In this document: piece by piece, positions 36,394 to 45,246 of the stretch
How positions within the stretch are numbered: the stretch's first letter is position 1
Layout: every line of letters begins with the position of its first letter
Origin: a bacterium
GTDB taxonomy: Bacteria > Bdellovibrionota > Bacteriovoracia > Bacteriovoracales > Bacteriovoracaceae
DNA length: 53,993 nt
Reading direction: 5' to 3'
Assembly: GCA_030425045.1 (NCBI GenBank)
Contig: JAUHVL010000021.1
Coordinates: forward strand, 1-53,993
The notes under the pieces: model-generated
Told to the model about the DNA's origin: nothing
Databases searched by the model: none
Seen by the model: the letters and a program-made list of their open reading frames with translations, nothing else
Made by a program: the position numbers and the translations under genes

Positions 36394-37738
36394 TTTTAAA
36401 AAATTTATTATTTTAAGTTTAATCTGCATCAATTCTATTTTCGCTAATAGTTACCTTGATGGGGAAGGGCGTTTCTATGCTCATGAAGGTGATAGTTTGA
36501 ATTTTATCAAGGGGCAGCTCCTTTATTCTGCAACAAGGCAAGTTCTTACTCAGGAGATGAAAAAGTTAAATTTAAATAGCGAACTTTTTTGGGAAAAATT
36601 TGACGAAAAATTTAATACCTATTTTGAATCAGTTCAGGAGAACCTTCATAAGAAGTTTAAGATGGATGCTGAGAAGGTTTCAGCTAAACAGCGAACCGCT
36701 TATACAAAAGCACTTCGTAAAAAGAGACTTGCTGTAAAAGAAGAGTATGGAAATTTAAAGAGAGTGCTCACTCGCTATGCTGTAAAAAGAATGAGTCGTT
36801 CAACGAGAGATCCCAATAGCCGTTATATTAGAATCCAAGCTCAGGTTAACAGAAGAAAGTTACAGCAAATTTATTTAAAGTTTGTAACGGAAAACACTAA
36901 AAGATCTTTCTCAAAACTATTTGTTTCTATGGACTTCAGACTTGAAAGTATGTCTTGGGAGGATACAGGGGTTGCCGTTGGAGATGATTTTGTAAAGGCC
37001 CTAAGAAACCATTGGAAAAATGACTTGCAAGAAATGTTAAGTGAGCATTTTAGTGAGATTGAATTCACAGATAAACCTAAAGAAAGCGAATTGATTGAAT
37101 TTTCAAAACTTAAGGCAGAAACTAAAGAAAGCCTTACTAGTGAAGAAAGTGAGAATGGTCCTCTTCATGAATTAAAAGACTCTCTCTGGATGAGGCTTAG
37201 TTTTAATTTTAAGAAAGTTGCCGATAATATGGGGGCAAAAACGAAGAAGTTTGTCGTGAGTTCAGATTATCTTCTTATCGATATGGCCACAAAGAAATTA
37301 GTCGACTTTAATGATTTTGGTCCTATTGAAAAAGAATATAAGTATAAGGACCAAAGAGAGCTAAGTTCACACTTTGCTAGTTTTGTTTACCAAATTCCAA
37401 AGTCACGATTTCAAATGATACCTAATCAGTTAGCCTCTCTTCCAGTGGTAAAAAATAGGGCCATTATTAAGGTCTGGGATTATAAAAACCTAAACTCGCT
37501 ACTTGAGCTACAAAAAGTCTTTATCGATAGGGGCATTAAATATCAATTTAATACTTCTATTGAATCTATGGATAAAGAAAAGGCGAGTGTATTACTTGAG
37601 TATATTGGAGAGTTTGAAGAAGTTAAAAACCAGCTTTTCTCACTCGAGAATCTCAAACTAAAGACGGGTGAAATAGTCAGTTTTAAGAACAATCAGGACC
37701 CCTTTTCTCTTTCGCTTGTTCATGAAAAAATAGAGTAG
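36383..37738 (+). CDS. Exported protein of unknown function
   Basis: I take ATG 36383 (8 nt after GGAGAGGA) as the start, giving a signal peptide MVSSFKKFIILSLICINSIFA. The mature ~430 residues are charged and largely helical, with a basic stretch (KQRTAYTKALRKKRLAVKEE) and a C-terminal segment that is more beta-rich (FASFVYQIPKSRFQMIPNQL). It overlaps the 3' end of the dnaE C-terminal region and precedes the CsgG/FlgT-like lipoprotein by 35 nt, so it may work with that outer-membrane-associated protein. No family recognised. Confidence 0.7.
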   Translation: MVSSFKKFIILSLICINSIFANSYLDGEGRFYAHEGDSLNFIKGQLLYSATRQVLTQEMKKLNLNSELFWEKFDEKFNTYFESVQENLHKKFKMDAEKVSAKQRTAYTKALRKKRLAVKEEYGNLKRVLTRYAVKRMSRSTRDPNSRYIRIQAQVNRRKLQQIYLKFVTENTKRSFSKLFVSMDFRLESMSWEDTGVAVGDDFVKALRNHWKNDLQEMLSEHFSEIEFTDKPKESELIEFSKLKAETKESLTSEESENGPLHELKDSLWMRLSFNFKKVADNMGAKTKKFVVSSDYLLIDMATKKLVDFNDFGPIEKEYKYKDQRELSSHFASFVYQIPKSRFQMIPNQLASLPVVKNRAIIKVWDYKNLNSLLELQKVFIDRGIKYQFNTSIESMDKEKASVLLEYIGEFEEVKNQLFSLENLKLKTGEIVSFKNNQDPFSLSLVHEKIE

Positions 37739-37773
37739 AGAACTATTTTGTTCTAAAATATTGGAACACCTTT

Positions 37774-38709
37774 ATGAAAAGACGATCACTTTTTTCTTTT
37801 ATCTTTTTACTTTCAACTCTCATGGTTTTAGAGGGATGCTCTCGACCTGTTATTGAAAGAAATACACTTGGAAAAAGACCTCGTAAAAAGGCACGCCAAT
37901 ATTTTAACGGTGTTAAAAAGAAAATCGCTATTCTAACTTTCTTTAACGAAGCTCCCTATGGAGGAAACGATCTCGGTGTCACAGCAACAGAAGAGTTGCG
38001 AAAAGAATTGTCTCGTACTAGAGAATTTATGGTTGACCCCATGGGGAAAAAGATTTTTGGCAGCTCTAAAGAAATCTACTCTGGTGGCGGCGTAAAGCTG
38101 GTTCAGCTTTCAAGAAGAGCAAAAGTTGAAGGATTTAACTTTGTCGTTTTTGGAAGAATTGTTGAAGCAAGAGTAAGAGAAAAAACTGATGAAATTGGTG
38201 TTGTGAGAGAAACCAAATCCTATACCGAATCAAAAGTTGAGTTAAGAATCTTTGATGTTAACGGTAACAAAGAAATTTACACCGATACAATCCGTGGCTT
38301 CGCTGATGATTCTAATTACCGCTTTTTCGGTCAAAGCCAAGAAGAAAAGCTAACCTATAGAAGAGATCTATTGAGATATGCTGTAAAAGTTGCTGTTAGA
38401 AAATCTGTACCGCGTATTTTAAAAGTTGCTTCGAAATTAGATTGGGTCGGTAGAGTTGCCAGAATTATTGGAAATAAAATTTATGTCAACGCAGGTCGTG
38501 GAAGTGGGCTGCAGATTGGTGACGTTTTGAAAATTCTCACCGAAGGAGAAGAGGTATATGATCCTGAGACAGGGGCCATGATCGGAGTCTCAAAAGGTGA
38601 GGTTAAAGGAACGGTTGAAATCATCGACTATTTTGGGCCTGATGGGTCAATCGGTATTTTACATTCAGGTGGTTCCGTAATTGAGGGTGATTTTGTTCAA
38701 CTTTATTAG
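37774..38709 (+). CDS. CsgG/FlgT-like lipoprotein
   Basis: The 311-aa lipoprotein has the lipobox LEGC at ~22. The middle (~48-200) has the CsgG-like pattern KKKIAILTFFNEAPYGGNDLG, then ATEELRKELSRT and NFVVFGRIVEARV. The C-terminal ~90 residues (RIIGNKIYVNAGRGSGLQIGDVL, GTVEIIDYFGPDGSI) resemble the FlgT C-terminal domain that sits at the outer membrane around the flagellar motor. Either a flagellar H/T-ring-type protein or a CsgG-type assembly protein is possible. A short inverted repeat (AGAAC/GTTCT, 37739-37754) lies in the gap before it. Confidence 0.72.
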   Translation: MKRRSLFSFIFLLSTLMVLEGCSRPVIERNTLGKRPRKKARQYFNGVKKKIAILTFFNEAPYGGNDLGVTATEELRKELSRTREFMVDPMGKKIFGSSKEIYSGGGVKLVQLSRRAKVEGFNFVVFGRIVEARVREKTDEIGVVRETKSYTESKVELRIFDVNGNKEIYTDTIRGFADDSNYRFFGQSQEEKLTYRRDLLRYAVKVAVRKSVPRILKVASKLDWVGRVARIIGNKIYVNAGRGSGLQIGDVLKILTEGEEVYDPETGAMIGVSKGEVKGTVEIIDYFGPDGSIGILHSGGSVIEGDFVQLY

Positions 38710-38724
38710 TATAGTGACAAAGCT

Positions 38725-39774
38725 TTGAATCCTTATAATATTTTTAAATTTATGGCCTTTAAATTAGATCCTGAGATGGCACACAATCTTGGCATGGATC
38801 TTCTTGCGAAAATTCCTGGCCCTGCTTCAACAATTTGGAACCAAAATGATCTTAATGAGAAATATGCTGTTAATTTAAACTGTGGTTTAAAATGGCCATT
38901 TCCCGTAGGTCTTGCTGCCGGTTTAGATAAAGAGGCAAAGACGATAGACTTTTTCTCTAAGCTTTATTTTGGTGCAATTGAAGTCGGTACAGTGACGCCG
39001 AAACCTCAAGAGGGAAATCCCAAGCCAAGGTTATTTCGTTTAAAAAAAGATGAATCTCTTTTAAATCGAATGGGGTTTAATAATGCTGGGATGATGACGA
39101 TTAAGCAAAACATCACATCATCTAGTACAAATGGAAAAATTCTTGGCATTAATTTAGGTAAAAATAAAACAACTTCTGCTGAAGATGCTAAGCAAGATTA
39201 TCAAACGTTATACCGAGAGTTCTCTTCTATTGGAGATTACTTAGTCGTTAATGTTTCTTCGCCTAACACTCCTGGACTTAGAGATTTACAGGCAAAAGAA
39301 TCTTTAGAAGAAATATTTGTTTGTCTTGAAAACGTGAGAAAGGAAAACCCAGTTCCGTTATTTGTTAAAGTTTCACCAGATATGGCCAAACAGGGTTACG
39401 AAGATGTGGTTGAGCTTTCTTTGAAATACAATCTTGCTGGAATTATCGCGACCAACACTTCAATTATGCCGGAGCGTGGACTTGGTGGTGTCTCTGGAGA
39501 GTTAATTAAAAAGAAGTCTAAAGAGTCTCGAAAGTATTTACTTGATCTCACTAAAGGAACGAACCTTGATATTATTGGTGTTGGCGGAATATCTTCTTTT
39601 CAGGATGTAAAAGAATTTTGGGAAGCCGGTGGTAAAGTCGTTCAAGTCTACACTTCATTTATTTATCAAGGACCAGCTCTTTTAAAAGAGATAAAATGTG
39701 AAATAGATAATTTTTTGAAAGATCAAGATGTTTCAACATTAAACGAATACTTCATGAAAAGGATAGATTCATGA
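38725..39774 (+). CDS. pyrD: Dihydroorotate dehydrogenase (quinone), class 2
   Basis: The enzyme oxidises dihydroorotate to orotate at the membrane in pyrimidine synthesis. Family motifs are FPVGLAAGLDKEAKTIDF (~55), VGTVTPKPQEGNPKPRLFRL (~90), NRMGFNNAGM, GINLGKNKTT, VNVSSPNTPGLRDLQ (catalytic Ser region) and IIGVGGISSFQDV. The N-terminal helix (MNPYNIFKFMAFKLDPEMAH) is the class 2 membrane-association segment and fixes the start at TTG 38725, although no Shine-Dalgarno is visible. Length 349 aa. The stop overlaps the TPR gene ATG (ATGA). Confidence 0.94.
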   Translation: MNPYNIFKFMAFKLDPEMAHNLGMDLLAKIPGPASTIWNQNDLNEKYAVNLNCGLKWPFPVGLAAGLDKEAKTIDFFSKLYFGAIEVGTVTPKPQEGNPKPRLFRLKKDESLLNRMGFNNAGMMTIKQNITSSSTNGKILGINLGKNKTTSAEDAKQDYQTLYREFSSIGDYLVVNVSSPNTPGLRDLQAKESLEEIFVCLENVRKENPVPLFVKVSPDMAKQGYEDVVELSLKYNLAGIIATNTSIMPERGLGGVSGELIKKKSKESRKYLLDLTKGTNLDIIGVGGISSFQDVKEFWEAGGKVVQVYTSFIYQGPALLKEIKCEIDNFLKDQDVSTLNEYFMKRIDS

Positions 39775-40337
39775 AAACTCAAGATATTCCATTTAATATG
39801 AAAGTTCATTACGATGACGACCTCAATGAAGTGGCCGAAAATTTTGAAGAAATGGAAAAAGGTGTTGAGGTTTTAAAAAAAGAATTTGAAAAACTTAACG
39901 ATGATAGTATTCAAGCTGCTATTTTACTGGGGCAGATTGGATCTTTTCTTCGCGTTTTAAAACAATTACCAGAAGCAGAGCAAACATTTGCTCACGCATT
40001 AGATATTCTCAATAAACATCGACAAATACATGTCAGAATGGCCATCGTCTTAAGGATGTCTCTCATCGATCTCGCTAAAAAGAAGTTTTTACCAGCGAAT
40101 AAAGTTTTCGAAGAATATCTAAAAGAAATTAAATCCTCTGAAGATAAAAAAGTTAGAAGTCTTTTAGACTTCGTTTTGTTTCACTTTGCGAGATCAAAGT
40201 ATGCCGAAAGATCATATAGTGAAGCTAAAGAAATGATGACTAAAGCTTTAGAGCTTAGGCTTGTAAGAGGTGACTTAGAAATGATCGGTCATACCCAAAA
40301 TGCCTTGGCCGTGATAAATCGAAAGCTTGAAAGTTAA
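39771..40337 (+). CDS. Tetratricopeptide-repeat protein
   Basis: The 188-aa cytoplasmic protein is all helical with TPR-like repeats (AAILLGQIGSFLRVLKQLPEAEQTFAHAL and SYSEAKEMMTKALELRLVRGD regions). It starts within the pyrD stop, so translation is coupled. No signal peptide. The function is unknown; TPRs act as protein-binding scaffolds. Confidence 0.75.
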   Translation: MKTQDIPFNMKVHYDDDLNEVAENFEEMEKGVEVLKKEFEKLNDDSIQAAILLGQIGSFLRVLKQLPEAEQTFAHALDILNKHRQIHVRMAIVLRMSLIDLAKKKFLPANKVFEEYLKEIKSSEDKKVRSLLDFVLFHFARSKYAERSYSEAKEMMTKALELRLVRGDLEMIGHTQNALAVINRKLES

Positions 40338-40560
40338 TCATTTTTATATACTCACAGACAATGTAAGAACTGTGTTGGACTTCTTTGAGAAGACTTACTT
40401 CTTATATAAAACCTTGAAAATACTTGAAAATTCATAAGAAGAAGATTTAGCTTAAAAGCTAAGTTGATCATTTTTACAAGAGTTTATTTGATTCTTGTTA
40501 ATTCCTTTATTTTTCGATTTGATGTGCTAATTTTTCGAGATAATTAAAAGTGGAGAATCG

Positions 40561-42246
40561 ATGATTATTTTAAACCTTAAAGCAATAATTCTAACAGCTT
40601 CAATATTGTCATTTAATAGTTACGCTAAAATTACAAATTCTTTTTTTAAAACACTTGCTGAAGGTGAAGAAAAAACCTCGCTTATAAACCTACTACTTAC
40701 ATATCAGTCAAAACCTTGGCTTGGTATTTCTGATTTTGATACCCTTGGAGATTACTTTTTTAAGACAAAGGAAGCTTCAATTACTTGCAAAACTTACACA
40801 GGTGAACTTCCCATTACAACATTGAAGTTTCTTTCCCTTCATCCAGAACTTAAAAAGTTAAATATTATAGGTTGTCAGGATCTTGAAGTTGAAAATGAGA
40901 TTGTTATTTTACCTAACTTAATATCTCTTTCAGTTTCTGCTTCTCCTAAATTTGACTTTACTCTTTTTTCTGGAAAAAAAATAAACTCTTTAGAGCTTGA
41001 TGTTTTTGCAATTAATCAAGTTGATTTAGGAAAAAAAATATTATCTTTTGCTCCAAAATCTATAAGTTTGAGATTACAGGACACACTTACTGACATCAAT
41101 TTTATTAAAAATTTAAATAAACTTAGCTTTCAACAATTTAAAATTAACTTTAATACATCAGATGATCAATTCTTTGCGACAGAGGATATATTAAACATAT
41201 ATCTAAAAGAGATAGCTACAGAAGTAATGGATATTACTGCAAATTTAAAAGCTGAAGTTGAGCTTAAAAACTTTAGTCCAAGCCTAAAAACTTTTAAATT
41301 AAAACATTTATATCCTCAAACACAATATGCAGTAAAACTAAGTGGCCTTGCTAAGCTTAATAACCTTGAAGAATTAGAAGTTCATTATCCTGTTAAAAAT
41401 ATGGATCTAGCTCAAACTAATTTAACTAAGTTAACCTATAAAAATAGTTGTGATCAAAAAGAATGCCTTGAAATTTCATTACTACCAACAGACTCTTTAA
41501 AAGAGCTCACAATTGAAAATGCTGTGCTAAAAGCACCCACAATGTTTGAGAAGTTAGAGGTTTTAAATATTGAAGGCGATAAAATGCCAATAAATAGTTG
41601 GGCCAATCATCAGTATCCAAATTTAAAAGAATATCAAGACAATTCAAAAGCGATTGAGTCAATTGATTTTAAAAACTTTCCTGGTCTCAAAAGTTTTTCA
41701 TCGTATTCAAGTTCTTTTAAAGATGTGAAAAATACTCAGTATGCTACCTCTTTAGAGAAGTTTGTTGTTAATGATACTCGTTTAAAAAGCCAGTCTCTTT
41801 GGAAACTTAAAAACTTTAAGAATTTAAAAGTTTTAGGAATTGGCCGACTTGGAGAAAGTGGTGAGCAGTCAAATGGGGGAAGTGCTGGAGTAGATTTAGC
41901 GTTTCTTTTAGAGCTTGATCAACTAGAAAGTTTAGAACTTTATAACGATGATAGAACTCATCGAGTAAATGCTTCTGCCATTCAATACTTCAAAAATCTT
42001 CAAAATCTTAAAAGGCTAGATCTCGATGCCAATTTTATTACAGCAGATGACTTAGCTTTATTTCCAGTGATGGGTTCGTTAGAACATTTGAGAGTATGGA
42101 ATAATAAAATTGATGAAAGTATTATGAGTGTTGATTTAGCATCTCATTTTCCATCTTTAAAATCGCTTTATATTACGGAGAACCTCTTTGATGAAACAGT
42201 ACTCACTGAGCTTCAAAAGAAATATCCTAATATTACAATTTTTTAG
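40561..42246 (+). CDS. Exported leucine-rich-repeat protein
   Basis: The 561-aa protein has a signal peptide (MIILNLKAIILTASILSFNSYA) and irregular leucine-rich repeats through most of its length, for example LKKLNIIGCQDLEVENEIV, LNNLEELEVHYPVKNMDLA, LKVLGIGRLGE, LKRLDLDANFI and LEHLRVWNNKIDES. It is expected in the periplasm or at the surface in protein binding. The gene is AT-rich and stands alone after a 223-nt gap, and overlaps queC tail to tail by 4 nt. GGAG lies 6 nt before the start. An adhesion or prey-recognition role is speculative. Confidence 0.8.
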   Translation: MIILNLKAIILTASILSFNSYAKITNSFFKTLAEGEEKTSLINLLLTYQSKPWLGISDFDTLGDYFFKTKEASITCKTYTGELPITTLKFLSLHPELKKLNIIGCQDLEVENEIVILPNLISLSVSASPKFDFTLFSGKKINSLELDVFAINQVDLGKKILSFAPKSISLRLQDTLTDINFIKNLNKLSFQQFKINFNTSDDQFFATEDILNIYLKEIATEVMDITANLKAEVELKNFSPSLKTFKLKHLYPQTQYAVKLSGLAKLNNLEELEVHYPVKNMDLAQTNLTKLTYKNSCDQKECLEISLLPTDSLKELTIENAVLKAPTMFEKLEVLNIEGDKMPINSWANHQYPNLKEYQDNSKAIESIDFKNFPGLKSFSSYSSSFKDVKNTQYATSLEKFVVNDTRLKSQSLWKLKNFKNLKVLGIGRLGESGEQSNGGSAGVDLAFLLELDQLESLELYNDDRTHRVNASAIQYFKNLQNLKRLDLDANFITADDLALFPVMGSLEHLRVWNNKIDESIMSVDLASHFPSLKSLYITENLFDETVLTELQKKYPNITIF

Positions 42247-42950
42247 TCGTAGCTAGGACGAGTTAAATAATCAATGGGGTCTTCTAAGCCTGCTTTTTGA
42301 AAGCCTTTTAGGCGAAGAGCACAGGAGTCACAAACGCCACATGCTTTATCGTTTCTTTCATAGCAAGACCAACTTGCGGTGAGAGGGGCTTTAAGTTCTA
42401 CGGCCTTTTTTACGATTTCGTCTTTTTTCATATGAATGACAGGAGTAATCACCTCAATATCGCCTTCTTTCGTTCCTTCTTTTATTAAGTTATTGAGGGC
42501 CTTGTAATAACTTGGTCGACAATCGGGATAACCTGAAGAGTCTTCGAAAACGGCACCGATAAAGATTTTCTTTGCCCCGATAACCTCGGCCCAGGATACG
42601 GCCATGGCAACTATATGAGTATTTCTAAAAGGGACATAGCTATCAGGTATTTCTTCTGTATCACCTTGATATTTTTTTACTTCGATTTGATCATCAGTCA
42701 GCGAGCTTCCACCAATTTGTTTTAAAAAACTGACGTCGATAATTTTTTGAAGGTGAGTGGGGACGCCATAATGTTCAGCTATTTTATGAAAGCAATCAAG
42801 CTCTCTTTTTTCTGTTTTTTGACCGTAGTTTAGATGTAAAAAAGCAAGGTTGTGATGAGACTCATTGGCAATAGCCGCAGTGACGAGGGAATCCATGCCT
42901 CCACTGACAAGAACGACAGCAAGTTCATTATTTTTACTTGGCATATTCAC
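42243..42950 (-). CDS. queC: 7-cyano-7-deazaguanine synthase
   Basis: QueC makes preQ0 for queuosine tRNA modification. The P-loop VLVSGGMDSLVTAA is at ~14-27, VPFRNTHIVAMAVSWAE (~105) is the family core, and the zinc site is CYERNDKACGVCDSCALR near the C-terminus. The length is 235 aa. The GTG start (42950) overlaps the preceding stop (TAGTG); an ATG at 42944 is an alternative. No other queuosine genes are in the window. Confidence 0.93.
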   Translation of the reverse strand: MNMPSKNNELAVVLVSGGMDSLVTAAIANESHHNLAFLHLNYGQKTEKRELDCFHKIAEHYGVPTHLQKIIDVSFLKQIGGSSLTDDQIEVKKYQGDTEEIPDSYVPFRNTHIVAMAVSWAEVIGAKKIFIGAVFEDSSGYPDCRPSYYKALNNLIKEGTKEGDIEVITPVIHMKKDEIVKKAVELKAPLTASWSCYERNDKACGVCDSCALRLKGFQKAGLEDPIDYLTRPSYD

Positions 42951-44713
42951 TATATGGTTTCCACCGTTTTATTAACGTAGTTAATGAATTCTTCGATAAA
43001 CGTTGAGGCCGCAGCTTTTTTGTTTTCTAGCGTACCTTCGGTCTCCTGACCCATAATATAAAACTTAATCTTTGGTTCTGTCCCAGAAGGTCTTAAGTAA
43101 ACAGTTTTACCATTTTCCATATGAAAGCCTAGCACATTACTTTTTGGTAAATTGATAGTCTCAGTTTTGTCGTTTTCAAAATCTTTGATAGTTTGTGTTT
43201 GATAATCTTCGATTTTTAGAATTTTTCTTCCATCAAGTTCAGTGTCTGAGTAGTTTCTAAAATAATCCATAATTCGCGAGATTTTCTCAGCTCCTTCTTT
43301 TCCATAGTAATTGAGACATAGTAATTCTTCACCAGAGTAACCAAACTCTTCATAGATTTTATCAAGGGCCTGATTAAAATTCATACCTTGTTGCTTATGC
43401 CAAAGAGCAATTTCACAAAGAAGAGAAATCGAGCTCACTCCGTCTTTATCTCTCACGTAACCGTGGTTTAAATATCCAAATGATTCTTCTGTGGCGAAAA
43501 TAAAGTTTAAATCTTTTTCAGTTTTTTCAAGCTCGTTTAAGCGGCCACAAATCCATTTAAATCCGGTTAAAGTATTTTCAACTCTTACTCCAAACTGAGC
43601 AGCAACATGATCTTGTAATCTACTGGTGACAATAGTTTTGATAAAAAGAGGGTTTTTAGGCATGATTCCTTTTTCGCTATATTGCTGTAACATATAGTGA
43701 AGCATGAGAAGACCAATTTGATTTCCATTTAGATAACAAACGTCACCATTTTCTATAAAAGCAACACCAACACGGTCTGCATCAGGGTCAGAACCAATAG
43801 CAAGGTCTGCATTGGTTTCTTTCATAAGTTTAACAGCAAGCTCTAAAGCTTCAGGATTCTCTGGATTTGGAGACGTTACTGTAGGGAAGTTGCCATCAGG
43901 TGACTCTTGTTCCTTAACTGTATTGACGTTAGTAAAGCCTAAATCTTTTATGGCCCTGGTGCATGGACCAAGTCCCGTACCGTGAATTGGAGTGTAGACG
44001 ATATTGAGATTGGCCCCATGTTCGCGACAAAATTCTGGATTAACAGATTTTTCTTTTATTAACTCATAATATTTATTTTCAACTTCGCTAGATACCCAGT
44101 TCACAAGACCATCGTTCATGGCCTGATCAAACTCGATAAATTTTACGTTAGAATAATCAGTAATTTTATTGAAGTGATCGATGATATTTTTATCGTTTGG
44201 TGGTGTTACTTGTGCACCATCGGACCAAAAAACTTTGAAGCCATTATACTCTGGTGGATTGTGACTGGCCGTCACCATTACTCCAGCTGCACATCCATAT
44301 TCACGTATCGCAAATGAGCAAAGAGCAACGGGGTTAGGGTTTTTATAAATAAATGCTTTAATTCCATTGGCAGCAAAAACACCTGCTGCTTCTTTTGCAA
44401 ATTCAAAAGAAAAGTTTCTGGTATCAAAACTAATCGCTACTTTTGGATCAGGAGAGTTATGTCTAAGAATTTCGTTGGAAACAGCTTGAGTTGCTTTTCT
44501 AATATTGTAACGGTTCATACGGTTGGTACCTTGGCCTAGGATACTTCTCATTCCGCCCGTTCCAAATTCGAGGTCTTTATAAAAACGCTCAACAATTTCC
44601 TTTTCATCGTTTTTATCGATTAAGGATTGAATTTCTTTACGTGAATCTTCACTAAAATACGAATTCTCTGCCCATGATTTTGCACGTTGCCAAGACTCTT
44701 GAATCTCACTCAT
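42950..44713 (-). CDS. Phosphoglucomutase/phosphomannomutase
   Basis: This 587-aa alpha-D-phosphohexomutase interconverts hexose 1- and 6-phosphates. The catalytic phosphoserine loop is MVTASHNPPEYNGFKVFW (~145), the Mg site SDPDADRVGV (~305), the sugar-binding loop ATEESFGYL (~400) and the phosphate-binding RPSGTEPKIKFY at the C-terminus. The length fits the PgcA-like branch. If it acts on mannose it would feed the mannose-1-phosphate guanylyltransferase at 6327. AAGGGA precedes the ATG. It is translationally linked to queC. Confidence 0.93.
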   Translation of the reverse strand: MSEIQESWQRAKSWAENSYFSEDSRKEIQSLIDKNDEKEIVERFYKDLEFGTGGMRSILGQGTNRMNRYNIRKATQAVSNEILRHNSPDPKVAISFDTRNFSFEFAKEAAGVFAANGIKAFIYKNPNPVALCSFAIREYGCAAGVMVTASHNPPEYNGFKVFWSDGAQVTPPNDKNIIDHFNKITDYSNVKFIEFDQAMNDGLVNWVSSEVENKYYELIKEKSVNPEFCREHGANLNIVYTPIHGTGLGPCTRAIKDLGFTNVNTVKEQESPDGNFPTVTSPNPENPEALELAVKLMKETNADLAIGSDPDADRVGVAFIENGDVCYLNGNQIGLLMLHYMLQQYSEKGIMPKNPLFIKTIVTSRLQDHVAAQFGVRVENTLTGFKWICGRLNELEKTEKDLNFIFATEESFGYLNHGYVRDKDGVSSISLLCEIALWHKQQGMNFNQALDKIYEEFGYSGEELLCLNYYGKEGAEKISRIMDYFRNYSDTELDGRKILKIEDYQTQTIKDFENDKTETINLPKSNVLGFHMENGKTVYLRPSGTEPKIKFYIMGQETEGTLENKKAAASTFIEEFINYVNKTVETI

Positions 44714-44864
44714 TTTTTGTTTCCCTTATCAAACTTTTTTAAGCCTTAATTTATACTCGTTATCTAAAGCTTTTCCAATTTTATTCCGTAGAAAAGGTCT
44801 TTTCGCATGAGAGCTTTGCGGTTATATTTACCAAAGTATCATTTAATTTTTAAGGAGAGTTTTG

Positions 44865-45113
44865 ATGGCAAATCCAGAACACAAACACCCGAAAAATATT
44901 CCCGGTGCTTGGTATTGTACAGATCCAGATGACGAAAATGGTGAAGGTTGTATCGCTTGTAACGTTTGTTACACAGGTGCTCCAGACTTCTTTGCTGAAG
45001 ATGATGACGGTAATGCTTATGTGATCAAGCAGCCTGAAACTGACGCTGATAAAGAGCTTTGCCAAGAGCAGTTAGATGCCTGTCCAGTAGCCTCAATCGG
45101 AAGTGACGGTTAA
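44865..45113 (+). CDS. Acidic ferredoxin
   Basis: An 82-aa electron carrier with the start at ATG 44865, 7 nt after AAGGAG. The cluster ligands are in EGCIACNVCYTGAPDF (CxxCxxC) and DACPVASIG (CP), which is one 4Fe-4S cluster of the Fer4_13/ferredoxin-I type. The N-terminal stretch (KHPKNIPGAWYCTDPDDENG) has an extra Cys. The protein is strongly acidic. It is monocistronic, ending at a good terminator. Partners are not visible in the window. Confidence 0.88.
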   Translation: MANPEHKHPKNIPGAWYCTDPDDENGEGCIACNVCYTGAPDFFAEDDDGNAYVIKQPETDADKELCQEQLDACPVASIGSDG

Positions 45114-45143
45114 TTAGAAAATAGTTAACTAAATTTCTAAGAT

Positions 45144-45174
45144 AAAAAAACCAGATTTAATCTGGTTTTTTTTT
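45144..45174 (+). terminator. Rho-independent terminator after the ferredoxin gene
   Basis: AAAAAAACCAGA (45144-45155) pairs with TCTGGTTTTTTT (45161-45172) around TTTAA, and the T run continues to 45174. It is a strong intrinsic terminator. Confidence 0.9.
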
Positions 45175-45246
45175 GTGCGCAAATCCAAATTCCTGTTATC
45201 ATTAAAGTAAAATAAGTTAAGTTTAATTTTAACAAGGAAGTTTCTT

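Noticed and set aside
40338-40560. Hairpins such as TTAGCTT-AA-AAGCTAA and ACAAGA/TCTTGT in the gap before the LRR gene
   Set aside because: Short stems without T runs in AT-rich DNA; no clear terminator, promoter or RNA gene.
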